21,588 nt of DNA from JBEKIK01 sp050013075 (GTDB lineage Bacteria; Planctomycetota; Planctomycetia; Pirellulales; Thermoguttaceae): assembly GCA_050013075.1 (NCBI GenBank), contig JBEKFZ010000071.1, forward strand, positions 1 through 21,588, written 5' to 3'. Both the position numbers and the translations under genes were made by a program. A model generated the notes under the pieces. The model worked only from the letters and a program-made list of their open reading frames with translations, had not been told where the DNA came from and made no database searches. How positions within the stretch are numbered: position 1 is the first letter of the stretch; each line of letters starts with the position of its first letter. Below, piece by piece: positions 6,876 to 13,811 of the stretch.

Positions 6876-8273
6876 ATGAGAGCAAAGTGGTTGGTTTTTG
6901 CATCCCTGATTGTACTGACGCCATGTTTTTGCACAGCCCAACAGGCAAAGGCGCCTGATGCAGTGTGGTCTAACAGAGATGACACCCAAGTCGCATCCCA
7001 TGGACTGATCGCCCCATTGCCGCTTGTAAGCATATTGGAGCAAAGCCCTCAGCCATCCGGCGATCAGTCTTTTGCGCCAGGCATGACGCTTACCGAATTA
7101 GAGGAGATGGCCGTCAGGTGCAATCCCAGTCTGGCCCAAGCGGCGGCCCGAGTTGAGGCCGCGCGCGGCCAGCACGTTCAAGTCGGCCTTTATCCCAATC
7201 CGGTCCTCGGATATCTGGCAGGCGAAATCAACGACGAGAAACGTGCCGGGCAGCAGGGCGGTTTTGTGGGCCAGGAAATAGTCACGGCCGGAAAACTGCG
7301 GTTGAACCGCGACGTCGCCGGCCAGGAAATTCGACAAGCCGAATTCACCTGGCAGGCGCAGCGGTTTCGCGTATTGACCGACGCGCGACACGGTTTTTAC
7401 GACGCGATGGTCGCCGAGCGCGCAGTGGAACTTACCGAGCAACTGGTCCGCATCGGAGAGCAAGGCGTCAAGGCCGCCGAGGAATTGATGAAGGCCAAGG
7501 AAGTGGCCCGCGTTGACGTTTTACAGTCGCGGATCGAAGCTGATTCGGCCAAAATTCTCCTGGATAAGGCCCGAAACCGATACACGGCCGCTTGGCACAA
7601 TCTGGCCACGGTAGTCGGAAATCCGGCTTTGAATCCGACGGGGTTGGCCGGAAATTTGCTGGACGAAATAATTCCGCTGACTTGGGAAGAGACCCTGAAT
7701 CGGTTGTTGGCCGAAAGTCCACAGCTTGCCTGCGCACAGGCCGGTGTTGCCCGCGCCCAGGCCGTTTTGGACCGTGAGTGCGCCGGGCGGATACCCAATC
7801 TCGATTTGCAGACGAGTGTGCAATACGACAACGCCACACAGGACGCGATTGCCGGCGTGCAAGTAGGCGTGCCGATTCCGTTTTTCAATCGGAACCAGGG
7901 AAATATACGCAAGGCCCAGGCCGAGTTGGCCGCGGCCCAACAGGAAGTTAAACGGGTGCGGTTGGCGCTAGAGCAGCGTTTGTCCATGGTGTTCGAGCAA
8001 TACTCAAACGCCCGGCAACAGGTCGAAAAGTACAACCGCGACATCATGCCCAACGCCGAAGAGTCGCTCAAATTGGTTAGTGCGGGCTACAAGCAGGGCG
8101 AGTTCAACTACTTGGCGCTGCTCATTGCCCAACGGACTTATTTCCAAACCAACCTTGCTTATCTGGATGCTTTGGGGGATCTGCGCAAATCAGCGGCCGC
8201 GCTGGAAGGAAACCTGCTCAGCGACAGCCTCCAGGCCGCCGAGTCCGCGGAACAAGGTCCGCGGCAGAGATAG
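6876..8273 (+). CDS. TolC/CzcC-family outer-membrane efflux channel
   Basis: This 465-aa protein is an outer-membrane factor for a tripartite efflux pump. It begins with a signal peptide (MRAKWLVFASLIVLTPCFCTAQQ, given here as residues 1-23; cleavage probably near A21). Two outer-membrane-efflux repeats follow, about 70-265 and 270-450. They have long amphipathic helices rich in Ala, Gln, Arg and Glu; typical segments are NPSLAQAAARVEAARGQ, YPNPVLGY and GVQVGVPIPFFNRNQGNI, which is the usual CzcC-type turn. SD AAGGAA lies 8 nt before the ATG. It is the first gene of an operon with a small metal-binding protein, CzcB-like adaptor and CusA/CzcA-like pump, so it should carry metal ions across the outer membrane. 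Confidence 0.9.
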   Translation: MRAKWLVFASLIVLTPCFCTAQQAKAPDAVWSNRDDTQVASHGLIAPLPLVSILEQSPQPSGDQSFAPGMTLTELEEMAVRCNPSLAQAAARVEAARGQHVQVGLYPNPVLGYLAGEINDEKRAGQQGGFVGQEIVTAGKLRLNRDVAGQEIRQAEFTWQAQRFRVLTDARHGFYDAMVAERAVELTEQLVRIGEQGVKAAEELMKAKEVARVDVLQSRIEADSAKILLDKARNRYTAAWHNLATVVGNPALNPTGLAGNLLDEIIPLTWEETLNRLLAESPQLACAQAGVARAQAVLDRECAGRIPNLDLQTSVQYDNATQDAIAGVQVGVPIPFFNRNQGNIRKAQAELAAAQQEVKRVRLALEQRLSMVFEQYSNARQQVEKYNRDIMPNAEESLKLVSAGYKQGEFNYLALLIAQRTYFQTNLAYLDALGDLRKSAAALEGNLLSDSLQAAESAEQGPRQR

Positions 8274-8342
8274 CGGCAAACCCAATTGACTTACACGATT
8301 ATGTGGATTACGATGTTTAGAAAACTTGGGCAAAGGAGTTGT

Positions 8343-8735
8343 ATGTCTGGCTCGTGTCGCATCCTGACCGCCTCGATGTTGATATTCCACCTTATGGTGG
8401 GCTGTTGTATGCACCATGCGCACGCTTGCGATGACGACGATCAATCGCCGCCGGCGTCGGTGGTCGTTGTGCCGGACGATCAATGCCCCGCTCATCAGCC
8501 CGATCACTCGCATCATGGGCGGCACGATTGCCAAGGTGTAAAGTGTTCCTTTGTTCGCACCACTGACGACACGGTTGCCAAGTCGCTCGACCAGGTTTAC
8601 AAGGCCCCGGCCGCTTTGTTGTTCAACGACGTTTTCGCGCCGTCGGACGATTCATTCGAGCGGCACTTCTTCCACGCCGGCCGGCTTCTCCCTCCGATTC
8701 GACTCTATCTGGCCAATCAAGTTCTGCTGATTTGA
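8343..8735 (+). CDS. Small His/Cys/Asp-rich exported protein of the efflux operon
   Basis: This 130-aa protein belongs to no family I recognise by name. The start at ATG 8343 has an excellent SD (AAAGGAG, 5-nt spacing); an in-frame frame opens earlier (TTG 8286, ATG 8301) but without SD. Residues 6-20 form a signal hydrophobic core that ends in LMVGC, a lipobox-like motif, so C21 may be lipidated; alternatively signal peptidase I may cut near HAHA (24-27). The mature N-terminal half is packed with metal ligands: CCMHHAHACDDDD (21-33) and CPAHQPDHSHHGRHDC (48-63), then C68. The C-terminal half (about 80-130) is ordinary and ends in PPIRLYLANQVLLI. Lying between the channel and adaptor genes, it may bind or hand over metal in the periplasm. 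That role is inferred from composition and position. Confidence 0.75.
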   Translation: MSGSCRILTASMLIFHLMVGCCMHHAHACDDDDQSPPASVVVVPDDQCPAHQPDHSHHGRHDCQGVKCSFVRTTDDTVAKSLDQVYKAPAALLFNDVFAPSDDSFERHFFHAGRLLPPIRLYLANQVLLI

Positions 8736-8832
8736 TAGCAGGCGTTCATCGAGTCGTTCCGCGCTTGATGCCGCGCGCTGTGCGGCAATCATAATTGCAT
8801 TTTCCCACATATAGCTGTTTCAGCAGGATAGG

Positions 8833-10329
8833 ATGGCCATGAAATCTAAATTAATTCGACGATGGTTGCCCAGGACGCGGCATTGGAGGCTGTTGGCGGC
8901 CGTGTTGTTCCTGGTTGCGGGGCTATCGGTCGCCGGCTATTGTTTGACGCCTGTCAGACAATTTGCCGCAGCCGCTTTCGGCGCCGCCGCGCCGTCTAGC
9001 ACTGACCACGATGGGCACGACGCGAAAGAAACACTCCACGCCCACGACGGCGAAGCCAAACATGCCGACGCCGACGAGGACGAACATGAACACGAACACG
9101 GCGGCAAAACGCTCTACGACCACAAGCACGACGAAGCCGCGGCGATTAAGTTGAGCAAGCAGGCGCAGGGAAACATCGGTTTGCGCCTGGTGCGGATCGA
9201 ACCGCGCTCGTTTGACCGGACGATCGCTCTGCCCGGCATTGTCGTCGAGCGGCCGGGTTGGTCGGTGTTGGAAGTAAGCGCGCCGATGACGGGCGTGGTC
9301 ACGCGTATTTATCCGATCCAAGGCGAGGCCGTCGGGCCAGGCCAACCGCTTTTCGAGATCCGCTTGACCCACGAAGACCTTTTACAAGTGCAAACGGAGT
9401 TTCTCCGCACCATCGAGGAACTCGACGTGATCGGGCGCGAAGTCGCCCGCCTGGAAAAGGTGTCGGCCGACGGGATCATCGCCGGCAAAACGCTTTTGGA
9501 GCGCAAATATGAACAGCAAAAGCAGGAGGCCTCGCTTCGGGCACAGCGTCAAGCCTTGCTTTTGCATGGGCTGTCGAAAGAGCAAGTCCAGCAGATCGCT
9601 TCCTCGCGCTCGTTGCTGCAAAGCCTGACGATTTATGCTCCGGCGACGGAAGAACCAGCCTCGTCAGACGCTTCGCCCCGCCACTTGCAGGTCCGGCAGT
9701 TGAAAGTAGCCCAGGGAAAACACGTCAATGCCGGCGACACGCTTTGCACCCTGGTGGACCATCACGAATTGTACATCGAGGGCATGGCATTCGAGCAGGA
9801 TATCGCCGCCATCAACCGGGCGGCCTCCGCCGGGCGGAAAGTCTCGGCGGTCTTCGGCTCAAAATCGAGCGGGGACGAGGAAACAGTCGCCGATCTGCAT
9901 ATTCTCTACCTCGACGGCAAAGTTGAGCCGGAATCGCGGGCCTTCCATTTCTATCTCACGCTTCCCAACCGTTTGGCGCGCGAGGACAAAACGCCGGACG
10001 GACATGGATTCGTTTACTGGCGGTTTATGCCGGGACAGAGAACCGAAATTCACGTCACGGTCGAGCAATGGACCGATCGGATCGTATTGCCCGTCGAAGC
10101 AGTCGCCCAAGAAGGGGCCGAGTCTTACGTTTTCGAGGCCAACGGCGACCATTTCGACCGGCGGCCGGTCCGCGTCGAGTACCGCGACCGGGATTGGGTC
10201 GTGATTGCCGACGACGGCGACCTGCGCGTGGGAGCGACTGTCGCGGCTTCAGCCGCACACCAAATCCAATTGGCCTTGAAGAACAAGTCCGGCGGCGGAG
10301 TTGATCCGCACGCGGGACACAATCATTAA
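8833..10329 (+). CDS. CzcB-like periplasmic adaptor (membrane fusion protein) with His-rich linker
   Basis: This 498-aa protein links an RND pump to the outer-membrane channel. A membrane anchor spans residues 20-38. Then comes an unusual His/Asp/Glu-rich linker (58-100) with ten histidines, including HEHEH (85-89) and DHKH (96-99), able to bind divalent or soft metals. The adaptor body follows: a lipoyl-like half (APMTGVVTRIYPIQGEAVGPGQPLFEI), an alpha-hairpin of coiled coil, the second lipoyl half (LQVRQLKVAQGKHVNAGDTL), beta-barrel and membrane-proximal domain. It ends with DPHAGHNH. SD AGGATAGG precedes two ATGs, 8833 and 8839; either is possible. It is followed by a 252-bp gap with two hairpins before the pump gene. 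Confidence 0.9.
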   Translation: MAMKSKLIRRWLPRTRHWRLLAAVLFLVAGLSVAGYCLTPVRQFAAAAFGAAAPSSTDHDGHDAKETLHAHDGEAKHADADEDEHEHEHGGKTLYDHKHDEAAAIKLSKQAQGNIGLRLVRIEPRSFDRTIALPGIVVERPGWSVLEVSAPMTGVVTRIYPIQGEAVGPGQPLFEIRLTHEDLLQVQTEFLRTIEELDVIGREVARLEKVSADGIIAGKTLLERKYEQQKQEASLRAQRQALLLHGLSKEQVQQIASSRSLLQSLTIYAPATEEPASSDASPRHLQVRQLKVAQGKHVNAGDTLCTLVDHHELYIEGMAFEQDIAAINRAASAGRKVSAVFGSKSSGDEETVADLHILYLDGKVEPESRAFHFYLTLPNRLAREDKTPDGHGFVYWRFMPGQRTEIHVTVEQWTDRIVLPVEAVAQEGAESYVFEANGDHFDRRPVRVEYRDRDWVVIADDGDLRVGATVAASAAHQIQLALKNKSGGGVDPHAGHNH

Positions 10330-10335
10330 ACAAAC

Positions 10336-10370
10336 TTGTTGGGGCGACAGTTTAACTGTCGCCCCAACAA
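10336..10370. terminator. Large perfect palindrome after the adaptor gene
   Basis: Arms of 17 nt (10336-10352 and 10354-10370) are perfect reverse complements around one T. As RNA this gives a 15-bp GC-rich stem, TTGTTGGGGCGACAG with its partner, and a TTTAA loop. It begins 6 nt after the adaptor stop codon. No T-run follows on either strand, so it is not a classical terminator. It could protect the 3' end of the upstream message, cause partial termination, or be a repeat element; its centre (CAGTTTAACTG) resembles that of the modules at 1045 and 2793. Confidence 0.6.
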
Positions 10371-10385
10371 AGGATGAAGGATGAA
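10370..10385 (+). repeat. AAGGATGAAGGATGAA repeat, copy 2
   Basis: This is identical over 16 nt to 2733-2748 and directly abuts the palindrome at 10336-10370. Having the same tag beside unrelated hairpins suggests one family of intergenic elements. Confidence 0.7.
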
Positions 10386-10431
10386 TGCGTAATGCTATTG
10401 AATGTCAGAAAAAGAATGTCGTGCGAAAAAT

Positions 10432-10484
10432 CAGAGCCGGGGCGTGTCGCCCCGGCATTTCCGGGCCGACACGGCCCGGCTCTG
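10432..10484. repeat. 53-nt imperfect palindrome between adaptor and pump genes
   Basis: The arms pair as 10 bp (CAGAGCCGGG / CCCGGCTCTG), a G-G mismatch, 7 bp (CGTGTCG / CGACACG), a C-C mismatch and 5 bp (CCCGG / CCGGG) around the loop CATTT. This very stable hairpin has no following T-run. With the palindrome at 10336 it fills most of the GC-rich part of the gap. The remaining 97 nt up to the pump gene are AT-rich without a clear promoter. Confidence 0.7.
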
Positions 10485-10581
10485 AGGCGACAACGCGACA
10501 TTTATTATCTAACACTCAATAAATGATGAATATACCAACAACATAAAACAAATAATTGTTAGCTGACTGCCGAGAACTATC

Positions 10582-13500
10582 ATGCTTAATGCCATTATTC
10601 GATTCGCGCTGCGTTATAGGTTACTTACTATTGCCGTCGCTTCCGTAGTGCTTGCGTACGGGGGCTACGTCCTTTTTCACTTGCCCATCGACGTGTTTCC
10701 CGACCTGGATCGGCCGCGCGTCACGGTGATGACCGAAGCCCCCGGACTTGCCCCGGAGGAAGTGGAAACCCTGGTTACTTTCCCGCTGGAATCCGTGCTA
10801 AACGGAGCGACCGGCGTGCAGGCGGTCCGCAGTTCGTCGGGCATAGGGCTGAGCGTGGTCCAGGTCGAGTTCGCCTGGGGAACCGACATCTACGTGGACC
10901 GGCAGATCGTGGCCGAAAAACTCGCCTTGGCCGCCGAACGTCTGCCCGAAGGAGTCCGCCCGCAAATGGGGCCCATCTCCTCGATCATGGGACAAATCAT
11001 GATTATCGGCATGTGGAGCGAAGGAGGTAAAACCTCTCCGATGGAAGTCCGCACGTTGGCCGATTGGGTCGTGCGGCAACGACTGCTGACGATCCCGTGC
11101 GTGGCACAGGTCATCACCATGGGCGGCGGACGAAAGCAATACCAGGTGTTGGTCAATCCCAACGCCCTGCGCAACTACGGCGTGACGCTCAACGATGTCG
11201 AGCGGGCGATGAAGGCCAGCAACGACAATGCCACGGGCGGATACATGAATCGCGGCGCCCGCGAATACCTGGTCCGCTCCATCGGCCGGCTGCAAAGCGC
11301 CGAGGACATCGAAAACGTCGTGGTCAAGGCCGACACCGAGCGCCCGGTGCTGTTGCGCCAGGTTGCCCGCGTGGACGAGGCCCCGCAGGTTCCACGCGGC
11401 GACTCGGCCGTCAACGGCGCGCCGGCCGTGATGCTTACCATCGCCAAGCAGCCGGGCGCGGATACCCGGCTTCTGACCGACCAGATTACCCGGGCCCTGG
11501 AGGAACTGAAAGCCTGCCTGCCCGCCGACGTCCGCATCAGCCCAGAGGTCTACCAGCAAAAGGCATTCATCGAACTGGGCATCCATAACGTCATCGATGC
11601 CCTGCGCGACGGCGGCATCCTAGTGGTCATTATCCTGTTCTTGTTCCTACTGAACTTTCGCACGACATTTATCACGCTCACGGCCATCCCGCTTTCCATC
11701 GTCGTGACGGGCCTGGTCTTCAAGTGGTTCGGCATGTCCATCAACACCATGACGCTCGGCGGCCTGGCCGTGGCAGTCGGCGAACTGGTCGATGACGCCA
11801 TCGTGGGCGTGGAAAATGTATTTCGGCGTCTGCGCGAGAACAAACATTCGGCTCAGCCCAAAGACGCCCTGCGAGTGGTATATGAAGCCAGCAGCGAAGT
11901 GCGCAATTCGATTGTCTTCAGCACGATTCTCGTCGTGCTGGTTTTCGTTCCGCTGTTCGCGCTCAGCGGCATGGAAGGCCGCCTGTTTACTCCGCTGGGG
12001 GTGGCATACATTGTCTCCATCCTCGCCTCGCTCCTGGTGTCGCTCACCGTGACTCCAGTGCTCTCCTATTGGCTCCTGCCGAACGCCAAATTCATGAAAC
12101 GCGACAGGGACAGTTTCGTGCTGCGACGGCTCAAGTGGCTGCTGGGATTTGCCGTCCGCTTCAGCATTCGCCACCCCTGGCCGATTCTGGGAACCGTTAC
12201 GGCGGCCGTGGCGATCAGTTACGTGATAGTCGGGCGGTTGGGCAGCGACTTCTTGCCGCCATTCAACGAGGGAAGCGTGCAGATCAATGTTGTACTGCCG
12301 CCGGGCGACTCTCTGGAGACCTCCAATCGGATTGCCGGGATGGTCGAAGATCGCCTGAAGAACATTCGAGGGGTGGTGGCTTTCGGCCGCCGCACCGGCC
12401 GGGCCGAACTGGACGAACACGCCGAGGGCGTGAACATGTCGGAAATCATCGTCAGCTTCGCCCCCGACTCCGGCCGCAGCCGCGAGGAAATTCTGGCCGA
12501 CATGCGCGAGGAACTGACCCAGGTGCCCGGCGCGGTCATCGCGGTGGAGCAACCGCTGCAACACGTCATCGCCCAGATGCTTTCCGGCGTGAAGGCCCAG
12601 ATCGGCATCAAGCTTTACGGCGACAACCTCGATCTTCTGCGTGCCAAGGCCGATGAAATCAAGGACGCCGTCAAAGGCGTGCGCGGCGTAAAGGACTTGA
12701 TGGTCGAGCAACAGATCGAAATTCCTCAATTGTGCATCAATCTCGACCGAAAGGCCCTTGCCGCGCACGGCCTGAACTCGGCCGACGTGAACCGGCAGGT
12801 GGAGACGGCCATGAACGGCCGCGTAGTGTCGGAGATTGTTATGGGCGAGCGCAAGTTCGACCTGCTCGTTCGGCTCGACGACCCATTCCGCAACGATCCG
12901 CAAGAGTTGCGACGGATGACCCTGGAACTGCCGCGCGGCGGTCAAATCCCCCTCAGCGCCGTGGCCGATGTCGTCGATTCCAGCGGACCGAACACGATCA
13001 ATCGCGAAAACGTGCGCAGGCGGATCATCGTTCAGTGCAACACGGCCGGCCGGGACTTGGGCGGCGTCGTGGCCGAAATCCAACAGCGTTTGGCACACAT
13101 CCAAGCATCGCTGCCCACCGGATACTTCATTCAATACAGCGGACAATTCGAGAGCCAACAATCGGCCGCAAGGACCATCGGGCTCTTGAGCCTGGTTTCG
13201 CTGGCCTGCATGGTGTTGACGCTGTACACGCTCTTCCATTCATTCAATCTGAGCTTGCAGGTTTTGGCCGCCCTGCCGATGGCCGCCATCGGCGCGGTGG
13301 CGGCACTGGTCCTCACAAGACAATCGCTAACGGTGGCAAGCTTGGTCGGATTCATTTCCCTGGCCGGAATCGCATCGCGCAACGGCATCTTGTTGATCGC
13401 CCATTATCTGCATTTGGTCCGTCACGAAGGGGAACGCTTCACTCCGCAAATGATCGAGCGCGCCGGAAAGGAACGGCTGGCCCCGATGTTGATGACCGCG

Positions 13501-13797
13501 CTTGCGGCTGGAATCGCACTTGTCCCGCTGGCGCTTGCCGCCGGCCAGCCGGGCAAGGAAATCCTTTATCCCGTGGCAACCGTCATATTGGGAGGGCTTT
13601 TTAGCTCCACGCTGCTGGACTTCTTTGTCCGTCCGGCATTGTTCTGGACCTTCGGCCGAAATGCTGTAAAACGGGCCGTGAAACTGCATCTGCACGAACC
13701 CGACCTGTCAGATACGCAAACGCCTGTTCCCTACCACGGCCATGTTGCCAATTTTCACAAGAAAGGAGATAATGTAATAGTGAAGTTCCATGCCTAG
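10582..13797 (+). CDS. Heavy-metal RND efflux pump, CusA/CzcA family
   Basis: This 1071-aa inner-membrane transporter has the full RND length and plan: TM1 at about 12-32, a first periplasmic loop, a helix bundle from about 340, a second large loop and a final helix bundle ending near 1030. N-terminal FPLESVLNGATGVQAVRSSS and GVTLNDVERAM are family hallmarks. The TM4 relay segment reads GELVDDAIVGVEN, with D404, D405 and E411; A398 replaces the additional Asp of CzcA. Against CusA, two of the three methionines of the periplasmic Cu(I)/Ag(I) site align with methionines (M619, M666), and the third is Asn (N569), so the substrate metal is uncertain. It uses the proton gradient to export metal with the upstream adaptor and channel. 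ATG 10582 has no strong SD. The kinase gene follows after 14 nt. Confidence 0.93.
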   Translation: MLNAIIRFALRYRLLTIAVASVVLAYGGYVLFHLPIDVFPDLDRPRVTVMTEAPGLAPEEVETLVTFPLESVLNGATGVQAVRSSSGIGLSVVQVEFAWGTDIYVDRQIVAEKLALAAERLPEGVRPQMGPISSIMGQIMIIGMWSEGGKTSPMEVRTLADWVVRQRLLTIPCVAQVITMGGGRKQYQVLVNPNALRNYGVTLNDVERAMKASNDNATGGYMNRGAREYLVRSIGRLQSAEDIENVVVKADTERPVLLRQVARVDEAPQVPRGDSAVNGAPAVMLTIAKQPGADTRLLTDQITRALEELKACLPADVRISPEVYQQKAFIELGIHNVIDALRDGGILVVIILFLFLLNFRTTFITLTAIPLSIVVTGLVFKWFGMSINTMTLGGLAVAVGELVDDAIVGVENVFRRLRENKHSAQPKDALRVVYEASSEVRNSIVFSTILVVLVFVPLFALSGMEGRLFTPLGVAYIVSILASLLVSLTVTPVLSYWLLPNAKFMKRDRDSFVLRRLKWLLGFAVRFSIRHPWPILGTVTAAVAISYVIVGRLGSDFLPPFNEGSVQINVVLPPGDSLETSNRIAGMVEDRLKNIRGVVAFGRRTGRAELDEHAEGVNMSEIIVSFAPDSGRSREEILADMREELTQVPGAVIAVEQPLQHVIAQMLSGVKAQIGIKLYGDNLDLLRAKADEIKDAVKGVRGVKDLMVEQQIEIPQLCINLDRKALAAHGLNSADVNRQVETAMNGRVVSEIVMGERKFDLLVRLDDPFRNDPQELRRMTLELPRGGQIPLSAVADVVDSSGPNTINRENVRRRIIVQCNTAGRDLGGVVAEIQQRLAHIQASLPTGYFIQYSGQFESQQSAARTIGLLSLVSLACMVLTLYTLFHSFNLSLQVLAALPMAAIGAVAALVLTRQSLTVASLVGFISLAGIASRNGILLIAHYLHLVRHEGERFTPQMIERAGKERLAPMLMTALAAGIALVPLALAAGQPGKEILYPVATVILGGLFSSTLLDFFVRPALFWTFGRNAVKRAVKLHLHEPDLSDTQTPVPYHGHVANFHKKGDNVIVKFHA

Positions 13798-13811
13798 GGA
13801 GATTTCCACCC

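Noticed and set aside
7397..8071. Minus-strand open frame opposite the TolC-like gene
   Set aside because: Antisense shadow with Ser/Ala/Arg-rich composition and no motif.
11647..13239. Long minus-strand open frame (530 codons) opposite the RND pump
   Set aside because: It is antisense to a clear RND pump; the long frame follows from GC-rich third positions and shows no domain.
13762..13777. Strong SD-like AAAGGAG followed by ATG-TAA inside the end of the pump gene
   Set aside because: The start codon is followed at once by a stop, spacing is only 3 nt, and the kinase gene has its own SD at 13797-13801; probably chance.
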